The notes under the pieces: model-generated | Told to the model about the DNA's origin: nothing | Database searches by the model: none | What the model saw: only the letters and a program-made list of their open reading frames with translations | Assembly (NCBI RefSeq): GCF_001545115.1 | Contig: NZ_FCNU01000017.1 | Location: 22,428 to 86,427 of the forward strand | DNA from: Candidatus Protochlamydia phocaeensis | GTDB taxonomy: Bacteria; Chlamydiota; Chlamydiia; Chlamydiales; Parachlamydiaceae | Direction: 5' to 3' | Length of the DNA: 64,000 nucleotides | Made by a program: the position numbers and the translations under genes | Part shown: positions 45,601-52,584 of the stretch, in pieces | Layout of the letters: each line of letters starts with the position of its first letter | Position numbering within the stretch: position 1 is the stretch's first letter

Positions 45601-45696
45601 CCCTTGCTGTCCGGTCCACGCATTGGACGTAACGATTTATGTCCTTGCGGAAGCGGTAAAAAATATAAAAAATGCTGCCAGCCTGAGGCGGTTTAA
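42634..45696 (+). CDS. secA: Preprotein translocase ATPase SecA
   Basis: This 1020-residue motor pushes preproteins through SecYEG. The Walker A motif MHTGEGKTLTA is at about residues 112-122. DEVDSILIDEARTPL, the SecA version of the DEAD box, is at about 221-235. The second helicase part includes GTESVEVSE, TNMAGRGTDIKL and the arginine-finger region RQLRGRCARQGDPG. It has a longer cross-linking domain (about 255-390) with a basic insert, an acidic linker near 965-985, and a C-terminal SEC-C zinc tail with CPCGSGKKYKKCC (about 1003-1015). The insert makes it longer than E. coli SecA. A promoter lies upstream and a strong terminator downstream, so it is monocistronic. Confidence 0.97.
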   Translation: MFGFLRKIFGSAHDRLLSKYRKIVNEVNRWDEQFKSLTDDQLRAKTAEFRQRLQKGETLDQLLPEAYGVVKNVCRRLSGTEIHVSGYNQRWDMVPYDVQILGAIAMHYGAIAEMHTGEGKTLTAVLSLYLNALSGKPVHLVTVNDYLAQRDCEWVGTVIRWLGLTTGALTNSVPIEGRKHIYACDVVYGTASEFGFDYLRDNSMAMSKEDQVQRGYYFAIIDEVDSILIDEARTPLIISGPVPDSRQMYDELKEGVAELVRRQRDLCNRLASDARKVLDLLPPPDSGIKKDKKQEEAEQEAYRKLWLVGKGTPQNKLLKRLKENPDIRAAIDKWDLYYHAEQNKSERLQAVAELYMIVDEKGNEYELTDRGISAWQTYTGGIGSSEDFIMMDISHEYIKVDEDPTLDEDAKMARKLEIREEDAKRKERAHNLRQLLRAHLLMEKDVDYIIHDNKIVIIDENTGRPQPGRRFSDGLHQAIEAKEGVEIQKETQTYATITLQNFFRMYEKLSGMTGTATTEANEFKEIYKLDVLEIPTHRPCRRVDYNDEIYMTEREKYNSILKEVRGIHEQGRPILIGTESVEVSEKLSRIFKQNGLEHTVLNAKQNEREAEIVAQAGRRGAITIATNMAGRGTDIKLEEGVAELGGLYVMGTTRHQSRRIDRQLRGRCARQGDPGNSKFYISFEDSLLRLFASPRITGVLQRFRPPEGEPISAGMLNKSIETAQKRVEQRNYMMRKHTLEYDDVMNKQRQEIYAFRNEVLQVEDIESVAIEVIESVCAIGAEKFFQSHSEEGGWDPEGYRQWLLHLFPVSFDEHAFDQEHLDVEQIESIAAEKVVQAFKEKLARENAKVPLQLIEEGEPPRPAHNAVRNLMIRKTDQMWQEHLLRMDHLRSDVTLRAVGQRDPLTEFKHEAFALFDELSRNLRTEVARAVFRFEIIPPQQTLQQLLQAGLRLETNRSLFNDLQNIQPAPVPQEREEEREEQEEEEDKSEPLLSGPRIGRNDLCPCGSGKKYKKCCQPEAV

Positions 45697-45702
45697 TTAA
45701 TT

Positions 45703-45740
45703 AAAAGCCACCTTAAATCATTCGATTTAAGGTGGCTTTT
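45703..45740 (+). terminator. Rho-independent terminator of secA
   Basis: A perfect 16-bp stem (AAAAGCCACCTTAAAT / ATTTAAGGTGGCTTTT) with a 6-nt loop begins 7 bp after the secA stop and ends in a T-run. Confidence 0.9.
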
Positions 45741-45744
45741 ATTC

Positions 45745-45835
45745 TTAAGCATTCTTTACCTTCTCGACTCGTTGTACGACGTCATTAGCACAGCCCCAAG
45801 CTAGCGTATAGCCAGCTCCCCCCATGACCGTAATT
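45745..45835 (-). pseudogene. C-terminal remnant of a FAD-dependent oxidoreductase-like gene
   Basis: The minus strand reads ITVMGGAGYTLAWGCANDVV and QRVEKVKNA to a TAA at 45745, with no upstream continuation. The glycine-rich stretch followed by a helix and the chain end is how DadA/glycine-oxidase-type amine oxidases finish (GGxGxTLxxGxA). The call is based on this short piece. Confidence 0.4.
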
Positions 45836-45849
45836 TATGAATGATATAC

Positions 45850-45895
45850 TTATTAACCTGAATTAGCGGTTTTAAGAACCCTCTTAATCACTCTG
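45850..45895. repeat. Family A/B repeat fragment
   Basis: TTATTAACCTGAATTAGCGG followed by TTTTAAGAACCCTCTTAA joins a family A end (TTAACCTGA) to a family B arm (TTAGCGGTTTTAA). The remainder of the gap up to 46005 shows nothing recognised. Confidence 0.4.
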
Positions 45896-46004
45896 CTATA
45901 TTCAGTTATGCATGCGCCGAATAATTAGCTTGCAAGGCATTTAAAATCAGGGCTGGTGAAGTGGGGTAATTTTTCTTTCAGAAATGATTGGTAGACAGCC
46001 TAAA

Positions 46005-46487
46005 TTAGTCTTCTTCTGATTCCATTTGATGTAAGAATCGCCAGCCCAAATAAATAGCGGGAAAGCTAAGAAGTAAAAAGAAAGGCCAATAGTGGCTATC
46101 CCATTGCAGCGTTAAGGTGCCATTTTGAGAAAACAAAAGCAAAATAATGCCAAACAGGAAAAAGACGGAACCGAACATTAAGAGCAAAAGGGGAAAAACA
46201 TCTTGTTTGAGCTGAGCCAACGTCAAGGAAGCGGGCGAAACGGAAGCTTCTTCGTCTTCTTCTTCTGATTTCGAAGAAAGAGTGGAATTGGCTATATCAC
46301 CATTTACTTGGTAAAGAGGGGCGGGAATTTCTTCTTTTTTTGACGAGGATGAGAAACCCCAGCTGCTTGCGTCTTCTTCCTCTTGGCCAGCATGAAGATA
46401 AACTCCGCAGTATGGACAGTTATCTATTTCTTTTGAAACATTTCCATCGCAATTCCAACAGAGTTTTTTTTGGGGTACCGCGCTCAT
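46005..46487 (-). CDS. Zinc-ribbon membrane protein, unknown
   Basis: The protein has 160 residues from ATG 46487 (a GTG at 46508 would add seven). It has an N-terminal zinc ribbon with CWNC and CPYC (Cys at about residues 10, 13, 24 and 27), an acidic Ser/Glu-rich linker (about 35-85), and two membrane helices at about 97-119 and 132-151. The ribbon would face the cytoplasm. No enzymatic motif is seen. It stands alone, divergent from lpdA across a 426-bp gap. Confidence 0.75.
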   Translation of the reverse strand: MSAVPQKKLCWNCDGNVSKEIDNCPYCGVYLHAGQEEEDASSWGFSSSSKKEEIPAPLYQVNGDIANSTLSSKSEEEDEEASVSPASLTLAQLKQDVFPLLLLMFGSVFFLFGIILLLFSQNGTLTLQWDSHYWPFFLLLSFPAIYLGWRFLHQMESEED

Positions 46488-46508
46488 CTGCAACGCCCTA
46501 TTTCGCAC

Positions 46509-46913
46509 AATAAATAATCAGTTACTTAAAATATCTGGGATGTCCGAATCTCCTTGTAAGAGGACTATTACACCTTATTTGACATCTTATCGATTTTTTT
46601 ATCAAAAGGCAAGCATTAGCCTGTGTTTAAGGATTAAATTTTGTCAAGCTCAATTTGAAAGAGGCTGTTTGTAGCTATTTAAGTATTTAAAATTTAAAAA
46701 GTTATCTCTTTTTAAGAAGCAATAAAAAAAATTGATTTTTTTTAAAAATAAGACAAGGTTTTTTGTCAAATTTTGAGCAAAATGAGCAAAAAGAAGGAAA
46801 AAGGGAGTTGTAGTTGAAAGAAAGTTGAGGCTTTTTAACTGGAAAATAGATCCTCTGAGTAGATTCTGAATTGGAGAATCGTGTATGCTAATTCTTTATG
46901 AGGAGAGACAGCT
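46509..46913. other. AT-rich intergenic region upstream of lpdA
   Basis: No gene or repeat was recognised in this gap. Runs of T and A dominate 46670-46760. The only clear signal is the lpdA ribosome binding site (GAGGAG at about 46900). Confidence 0.5.
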
Positions 46914-48335
46914 ATGGAAAAAAGAAAATTTGACGTCGCCGTCTTAGGAGGCGGTCCTGGAGGCTATCCCGCAGCTATCCGTGCAGCACAGTTGGGAAAA
47001 TCAGTCGCACTCGTTGAAGTAAAAGAGATGGGGGGAACTTGCTTAAATCGAGGCTGTATTCCCTCAAAGGCTCTGATTGCCGGAGCGGAAGTCGTCGATC
47101 GCATTCACCAAGCGGATGCATTTGGCATTCAAGTCAAAGATGTGACTGTTGATTATGACCGTTTGGCTGCGCATAAAGATCGCGTAGTCGAGCGCATGCG
47201 AACAGGTTTGGAAGGGTTAATTGCAGCCAACAAGATTACGGTCTTTAAAGGATTTGGGGAGTTCACAGGCCCCCATGAGATTAAAATTAAAGGGAAAGAG
47301 CCCGCCATTATTACAGCCGATAAAATCATTATTGCGACAGGGTCGGAGCCTCGCAATATTCCTGCTTTTCCTTTTGACTATGAAAAGATTCATGATTCCA
47401 CTTCTTTGCTTGCCATGACAACCTTGCCTAAAAAAATGATCATTGTCGGAGGAGGAGTCATCGGATGCGAATTTGCTTCCCTTTATGCGACTTTAGGAAC
47501 GGATGTCACGATTCTAGAATTGCTTCCCCGCATTATTTCCACTGAAGCGCAAGAGGTTGCACAAGCCCTGACTAAAGCGTTTAGCAAAAGAGGCATTAAA
47601 GTAGAGACGAATGTCAAAGTCGAAAAAATTGAGCGGCAAGGAGAGGGCATCACTGCTTATGTGGAAGGGGGAAAAACCTTTACTGCCGATATCTGCTTAG
47701 TGGCTGTGGGACGTTCGCTGAATACCAAGGGAATAGGGTTAGAAAAGGCAGGTGTGTTTGTTCAAGATAATGGCATGATTTCCGTGAATGAAAAAATGGA
47801 GACAAATGTCGATGGCCTTTATGCGGTGGGGGATATTGCTTCAAAGTGGTGGTTGGCGCATGTCGCTTCTCATCAAGGTATTGTGGCGGCCGAAAATGCC
47901 TGCGGAAAATCGGCCCGTATGTTTTATAACGCTGTTCCTTCCGTCATTTTTACGCATCCAGAGATTGGAACAGTGGGCTTGTCTTTAGAAGATGCTTTAA
48001 AGAAGGGATATAAGGCTAAAGTTAGTGCTTTTCCTTTTCAAGCATTGGGCAAAGCGCAAGCGGCTCTTCATCCGGAGGGATTCGCTCAAGTTGTCATGGA
48101 TGAGAGAACAGGACAAATTCTGGGAGCGCAAGTCGTCGGATATGAGGCCTCGACATTGATTGCAGAAATGGCATTGGCCATTACCAATGAGCTGACAGTG
48201 GAATGCGTGGCGGAGACCATCCATGCCCATCCCACTTTGGCAGAAGCTTGGCTGGAGGCATCTCTTCTGGCTGAAGGATTGCCTGTCCACTTACCGCCTC
48301 CTAAAGCGGCTAAAGCTAGATCGGCGGGCAAATAA
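46914..48335 (+). CDS. lpdA: Dihydrolipoyl dehydrogenase (E3)
   Basis: The 473-residue flavoenzyme reoxidises lipoyl groups of 2-oxoacid dehydrogenase and glycine-cleavage complexes. It shows the FAD motif GGGPGGYPAA (about residues 11-20), redox-active disulfide CLNRGCIPSKA (about 43-53), NAD motif GGGVIGCEFA (about 179-188), second FAD motif YAVGDIA (about 302-308), and the C-terminal catalytic HAHPTLAEAW. A Pro replaces the more usual Val after GGY in the FAD motif. The ATG follows GAGGAG. The lipoyl synthase gene follows 58 bp later, the chlamydial order lpdA-lipA, so cofactor synthesis and use are linked. Confidence 0.96.
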   Translation: MEKRKFDVAVLGGGPGGYPAAIRAAQLGKSVALVEVKEMGGTCLNRGCIPSKALIAGAEVVDRIHQADAFGIQVKDVTVDYDRLAAHKDRVVERMRTGLEGLIAANKITVFKGFGEFTGPHEIKIKGKEPAIITADKIIIATGSEPRNIPAFPFDYEKIHDSTSLLAMTTLPKKMIIVGGGVIGCEFASLYATLGTDVTILELLPRIISTEAQEVAQALTKAFSKRGIKVETNVKVEKIERQGEGITAYVEGGKTFTADICLVAVGRSLNTKGIGLEKAGVFVQDNGMISVNEKMETNVDGLYAVGDIASKWWLAHVASHQGIVAAENACGKSARMFYNAVPSVIFTHPEIGTVGLSLEDALKKGYKAKVSAFPFQALGKAQAALHPEGFAQVVMDERTGQILGAQVVGYEASTLIAEMALAITNELTVECVAETIHAHPTLAEAWLEASLLAEGLPVHLPPPKAAKARSAGK

Positions 48336-48393
48336 ATCGGATAGACAAGCGTTAAACTCCCGAAATTCTGGTTATAAAAGAGAGGAAGCGACC

Positions 48394-49380
48394 ATGGATC
48401 AGCAGCCGCAAGTTTTTAGCAAGACTCGCTCCAAACGCCTTAATATTTTGCCTGCACACGCTGAAGAGGCCCAAGCGGAAAAAGCGGTGGGGCCTGGTCG
48501 TTTTCCTTCTTGGCTTCATCGCAAGCTTCCAAAAGGAAGCGAGCTCAACCAGACTAGCCATGTTTTGTCCCAGCATCGCTTGCATACGGTATGCGAAGAG
48601 GCAAAATGCCCCAACTTGCTCGAGTGTTGGTCTAAAAAAACAGCCACTTTTCTTGTCATGGGCAAAGAATGCTCCCGCAACTGTGGATTTTGCGATATCG
48701 ACTTTACTAAAACACCTAAGCCTCTTGAGGCTGATGAGCCCCTTCGCGTGGCTTTGTCTGTTAAGGAACTTGGGCTCAAGCACGTTGTAATCACAATGGT
48801 GGCCAGAGATGATCTGGCAGATGGTGGAAGCGCCCACTTAGTACGCGTCATCCGGGCGGTGAGAGAACACAATGAAAATGTAACTGTTGAAGTGTTGACA
48901 TCCGATTTTGAGGGCAATCAAAGCGCGCTGAGTCATCTGCTGCAGGCCGATCTTGACATTTTCAACCACAATATTGAGACTGTGCGGGATTTAACGCCGC
49001 GCGTTCGCCATAAGGCGACCTATGAGCGCACGCTAAGCGTGTTGCGCTATGCAGCTTCTCAGCGGCGCAATGGAATGAAAATTAAATCAGGCCTTATGGT
49101 AGGATTAGGAGAGACGGAAGAGCAGGTATTCGAGACGTTGAGGGACTTGAAAGAAGCGGGATGCGATATCGTCACAATTGGACAATATTTGCAGCCTAAC
49201 CGGCATAAGTTGTTGGTCAAAGCCTTTATCCATCCCGATCAATTTAAAAAGTATGAAGCCTTTGGTTATGAACTCGGGATATCTTATCTCTATTGCGGAC
49301 CTTTTGTACGCTCAAGCTATAACGCTAATTTAGTCCTTTCTCGGGCTAGTCAAAATCAAGTGATCATTAACAGTCATTAA
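48394..49380 (+). CDS. lipA: Lipoyl synthase
   Basis: The protein has 328 residues from ATG 48394, which follows AGAGG; the open frame continues upstream into lpdA only by chance. This radical SAM enzyme inserts sulfur into octanoyl groups. The auxiliary-cluster cysteines lie in VCEEAKCPNLLECW, and the radical SAM site is CSRNCGFCD (about residues 93-101), followed by VITMVARDDLADGGSAH. SGLMVGLGE and the C-terminal RSSYNA, with the serine ligand of the auxiliary cluster, are present. It pairs with lpdA upstream and is followed after 16 bp by a HEAT-like gene in the same direction. Confidence 0.96.
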   Translation: MDQQPQVFSKTRSKRLNILPAHAEEAQAEKAVGPGRFPSWLHRKLPKGSELNQTSHVLSQHRLHTVCEEAKCPNLLECWSKKTATFLVMGKECSRNCGFCDIDFTKTPKPLEADEPLRVALSVKELGLKHVVITMVARDDLADGGSAHLVRVIRAVREHNENVTVEVLTSDFEGNQSALSHLLQADLDIFNHNIETVRDLTPRVRHKATYERTLSVLRYAASQRRNGMKIKSGLMVGLGETEEQVFETLRDLKEAGCDIVTIGQYLQPNRHKLLVKAFIHPDQFKKYEAFGYELGISYLYCGPFVRSSYNANLVLSRASQNQVIINSH

Positions 49381-49396
49381 CGTTCTAAGGAAAATT

Positions 49397-50314
49397 ATGC
49401 AGCACGAATCCGATTCTTATGAACACTATCCCCTTGTCGATGCCATTGATCACGAAATTCTGATGCATCGCGATGCGCATTTTGGTGGATTATTCCCCGT
49501 TATGCTGGATTATTATAAACGGGAAGAAAAAGGCGTGCAGCCAGAACTTTCAATTGAGCGCATTGAGCGTTTGGCAAAGATGGAAGAGCAGCTCAAGGAA
49601 AATCTGTCGGTTTTATTTTTAGCCAGCCATGAAATGCAAAAAGTGGCTGATGCACGTGCTGCTTATCAGCATTTGCGCTCTATTTATGAAGTCAAAAAGC
49701 CCAAAAGCCGTTATCCGCAATTAATTGCCGATCTCATTTTGACAGAAGATGAAGAGGCGGAAGCCGAAATTCAGGCAATCGTGGCAGAGAAGGACAAAAT
49801 CGTGCCAGCCCTGATTGAGTTGCTACGCAATGAGCAGTTTTACGATCCGTTGTTCCCCGGTTATGGACAAGCGCCTTCTTTAGCTGTCAAATGCTTGGGA
49901 CAAATAGGAGATAAGCGCGCCATCATTTCCCTATTCGAAGCCTTAGGACAAGGTGATTTTTTTGCCGATGACCTCATTATCAAAGCGTTAAAAGAAATCG
50001 GACAACCCGCTAAGGAATTTTTATTGCATGTCGTAAAAGGCAGGCCGGTAAATGAAGATAATGAGCGGGCGGCCATTGCTCTTATTTCTTTTAAAGATGA
50101 TCAAGAAGTGACCCTCGCCTGTTTAGACTTACTAAAGCAGCCGGACATTCAGAAAGATCCCTGCTTGCCGACTTACTTAGTCCTGGCTTGCGCAGGCCTG
50201 CAAGATCCCTTGAAAAGGCAGGAGTTTAAAGACATGATCGCTCAGCCCTCCCTTAATCCCCTCCTTAAAAAAGATATGGAAGGCATTATCCACGAATGGC
50301 AAGAAAAGGAATAA
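49397..50314 (+). CDS. HEAT-repeat-like unknown protein
   Basis: The 305-residue, all-helical protein has repeats near residues 130-260 of the HEAT/PBS type: VPALIELLRNEQF, SLAVKCLGQIGDKRAIISLF, DLIIKALKEIGQPAKEFLL and RAAIALISFKDDQEVTLACL. The pattern of an alanine-rich helix, a GD/KD turn and AIxxLxxAL is typical. Such scaffolds bind proteins. The ATG follows AAGGAAAATT, 16 bp after lipA, so it belongs to the same transcript, but a link with lipoylation is only positional. Confidence 0.75.
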   Translation: MQHESDSYEHYPLVDAIDHEILMHRDAHFGGLFPVMLDYYKREEKGVQPELSIERIERLAKMEEQLKENLSVLFLASHEMQKVADARAAYQHLRSIYEVKKPKSRYPQLIADLILTEDEEAEAEIQAIVAEKDKIVPALIELLRNEQFYDPLFPGYGQAPSLAVKCLGQIGDKRAIISLFEALGQGDFFADDLIIKALKEIGQPAKEFLLHVVKGRPVNEDNERAAIALISFKDDQEVTLACLDLLKQPDIQKDPCLPTYLVLACAGLQDPLKRQEFKDMIAQPSLNPLLKKDMEGIIHEWQEKE

Positions 50315-50315
50315 A

Positions 50316-50373
50316 CGCAGAGGCGCAAAGAAGAGCGATTCCTTATTCTATCTCTTTTCGTTGTGCTTCTGCG
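50316..50373. terminator. Imperfect long hairpin between convergent genes
   Basis: CGCAGAGGCGCAAAGAAGAG pairs imperfectly with CTCTTTTCGTTGTGCTTCTG and CG, forming a stem of about 20 bp with few mismatches in the 80-bp gap between two convergent genes. It is probably a bidirectional terminator. Confidence 0.5.
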
Positions 50374-50394
50374 GTTTAATGGTCAAAATCCCAA

Positions 50395-51942
50395 TTAGGA
50401 CAATGCCAGCGCATTTTGAATATCTCCATCTTTTATAAAAGCATAATGGCGGCGGGCTTTATGCAGTTCCTCTAAGGCATCTAATCCCTGCAGATGCGCC
50501 AAGGCTGCTCCGACTTTCTCCAAAGAGATTTCACCTTCCCTTAATAAAGGAGCTAAAGCTTTTTCGAGAGCTTCTATGTCCGAGTGCTCGAAGTCAAAGA
50601 TTTCCCTAATCGCAAAGATAAGATGATCATATTCTAAAGGCGATAACGCCTGAGTTTTTGGAGTTCCATAGAGACGGGCCTGGTAGCGTTTATTAAGATT
50701 TGCCGCTTGAATAGTGGATTTTAATACCTCTTTTTCTAGCTCGAACTGGCTTTTTTGAAATCCCAAAAGCTTTTTTGCCCACTCAATAGTCGATTCCATT
50801 AACTGGCAGCATTCGCGCTTTTTATTCTCTTTTTCAAAATAAGAAAAGGAAAAAGAAAGTGGAGAGAGATCCCTTTCCTCTATTTTCTGCTTTGCTTCTT
50901 GTATGTCCAGAAAGGCTTCTAGGGCTTCTTTTTCAGATATATAGGGGCATGACGAATGGGAAGCAATTAATTCTTCAAATGACGAGCAACCCTTTTGCTT
51001 GGCTAGCGCTTGAGCGATGTCTTGAAAGGAAATTTGGTATTGATGAAGAAGAGGGGTCAGGATTTTTGCAAATGTTTTCCCTTCTTCACTATAAGTAGAC
51101 AGGTTTAAAATAGACAAGATTGCGGAATTAAGCTGTTCATATTCTAAAGGCGTTAAATCGCAATCTTGAGGGCGTCTATAGATCTGGGCCTGGTATTTTT
51201 TATTAAAATTGGCTGCTTCAATAAGAGACTTAAGAAATGCTTCCTCCAATTGAAAGACCTTTTTTTGCGTAGCCAGGCATTGTTTTATCAGTTCTTTTCT
51301 TTTACTTTCCAAGTGGGAAGCTGCAGCTTCTAATGCTTGTATGGCTAGGTCTCTATCGATCGATTCGGAAGAAGGGGGCTGGGAAATAGAGATTGTCTGA
51401 TCTATCGGACAGCTGTCCGTTTTTGCCTCAAGCGAATTTAAAGGAGTGATTTCTCCATCGTTGATAGGATCTTGCCGCCTAGTTTCTTTCTCTTCGGGCT
51501 GTGAAGCAGGCAAAATAGTTTCCGCATGCGGACGATCCTCGGCTCCAACTCCTGATTCAAGCGGATTCCCGGAATGGGACTCTCTCTCATTGATAGCGCC
51601 GGCCTCTCTAGGCGGCAAGGAAAAAGGAAGGGAGATTTGCAGAATGCTGCCTGGCCCTGGAGCATCCGTATAGAAAGCAGCTACTCTTTTGCCTGTCCAA
51701 CAAGCCCGCCAGTCCGCCTTGGCTTCTTCATGCGCAGATCCAAAAGAAGCGGCAAGCTTGATAAGCGCGCGGACCAAGAGCCAAAGCCTCTTGCTCAACA
51801 AAGCGTAATGTTTTTCGCCAACACCGACTAAGCGATACTCCCTGCCTCCCATCGATCTCGTTTCTTCTAAGGGGTAAAATTCCCGAGAGGCAAAATAAGG
51901 AGCGGGAATGGAGGGGTCTGTATGAATAAATTTTATTTTCAT
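50395..51942 (-). CDS. Unknown 515-aa protein with internal tandem duplication
   Basis: Residues about 229-335 and 398-505 are two copies of a helical unit of about 105 residues. Both start with an xEAANxNKxYQAxxY motif (EAANFNKKYQAQIY and QAANLNKRYQARLY), continue LTPLEYEQL / LSPLEYDHL and end with QDIAQALAKQKG / EKVGAALAHLQG. The first 100 residues hold a beta-rich segment, then a Pro/Ser/Glu-rich linker (about 105-190). There is no signal peptide or membrane helix. The linker plus repeats suggest a host-directed or scaffold protein, but no family was recognised. Confidence 0.75.
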   Translation of the reverse strand: MKIKFIHTDPSIPAPYFASREFYPLEETRSMGGREYRLVGVGEKHYALLSKRLWLLVRALIKLAASFGSAHEEAKADWRACWTGKRVAAFYTDAPGPGSILQISLPFSLPPREAGAINERESHSGNPLESGVGAEDRPHAETILPASQPEEKETRRQDPINDGEITPLNSLEAKTDSCPIDQTISISQPPSSESIDRDLAIQALEAAASHLESKRKELIKQCLATQKKVFQLEEAFLKSLIEAANFNKKYQAQIYRRPQDCDLTPLEYEQLNSAILSILNLSTYSEEGKTFAKILTPLLHQYQISFQDIAQALAKQKGCSSFEELIASHSSCPYISEKEALEAFLDIQEAKQKIEERDLSPLSFSFSYFEKENKKRECCQLMESTIEWAKKLLGFQKSQFELEKEVLKSTIQAANLNKRYQARLYGTPKTQALSPLEYDHLIFAIREIFDFEHSDIEALEKALAPLLREGEISLEKVGAALAHLQGLDALEELHKARRHYAFIKDGDIQNALALS

Positions 51943-52069
51943 GATTAAATGTTTTTTATTTTTTTGAACTAATTTTAGATTAACGAATGAGTTTTTATCT
52001 ATGTTATTTTAAGTTTTGCTTAATCATCTAATTATAGACGGATTCGATTTTTGAACTCATTTCGGTATA

Positions 52070-52165
52070 TAAGAGGATTTCTTAAAACGCATAATAGCCT
52101 ATATTTGAGATTATTTTCTCTCTAGAAAAAGAATTCGAATCTAGGTCATTAATGGTTTTGGGACA
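52070..52165. repeat. Family B palindromic repeat
   Basis: AATAGCCTATATTTGAGATT, TTCTCTCTAGAAAAAG and CGAATCTAGGTCATTAATGG followed by TTTTGG form the B element in the 281-bp gap between the 515-aa gene and the ASCH gene. Confidence 0.6.
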
Positions 52166-52186
52166 GTTTCTAAGCAAGGTTAAATA

Positions 52187-52216
52187 GAAAAAGCCCACCT
52201 AATTTTATAAGGGTGG
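52187..52216 (-). terminator. Possible terminator after the ASCH gene
   Basis: On the minus strand, CCACC and GGTGG flank a 12-nt loop and are followed by GCTTTTTCT, 8 bp after the ASCH stop. The stem is short, so this is tentative. Confidence 0.4.
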
Positions 52217-52223
52217 ATAGATT

Positions 52224-52562
52224 TTATAGAGGCCGAATAAAAATGCCCAAGAAGCCCCAATGCGCAATGTCTTCTTGTGTATTCCACTGGAGATAAATGC
52301 GCGTTGCTTCTTCTAATGAAGACACGCCTGGAAGGGCATTTTCCACTCCTACTTGTTGCAGATAGTCTGCCAAGGTTGCAAAAGGAGTAAGGCGGACGAC
52401 ATCGGCTTGGAAAGCCTCTTGTCCGCAATAAAACTCGATGCGATCGCCTGCTCGAATAGAGCGGTATTTGAGGGAGTTCTTCCTGCCTTCAACGGGTTTT
52501 ATACCGCTTTTAAGAAGCGAGAACCAAGGCTCTTGACAATGCAAACGGTGAAAATCAGCCAT
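52224..52562 (-). CDS. ASCH-domain (PUA-like) protein
   Basis: The 112-residue protein fits the ASCH fold: the start with EPWFSLLKSGIKPVEGR (about residues 11-27) holds the conserved Gly-x-Lys-x-x-Glu-x-Arg pattern, then RAGDRIEFY (about 37-45), VVRLTPFATLADYLQ, and LGIFIRPL at the end. ASCH proteins bind RNA or modified nucleosides; one, YqfB, is an amidohydrolase. The ATG follows CGGAG at 5 nt. It lies 22 bp after thyX on the same strand, so the two are co-transcribed; a joint role in nucleotide metabolism is conceivable but inferred. Confidence 0.8.
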   Translation of the reverse strand: MADFHRLHCQEPWFSLLKSGIKPVEGRKNSLKYRSIRAGDRIEFYCGQEAFQADVVRLTPFATLADYLQQVGVENALPGVSSLEEATRIYLQWNTQEDIAHWGFLGIFIRPL

Positions 52563-52584
52563 TCCATCTCCGCAGGACGAATAA

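Noticed and set aside
48223..48393. Extended start of lipA inside lpdA
   Set aside because: The extra 57 residues are not lipoyl-synthase-like, and the ATG at 48394 has a ribosome binding site.
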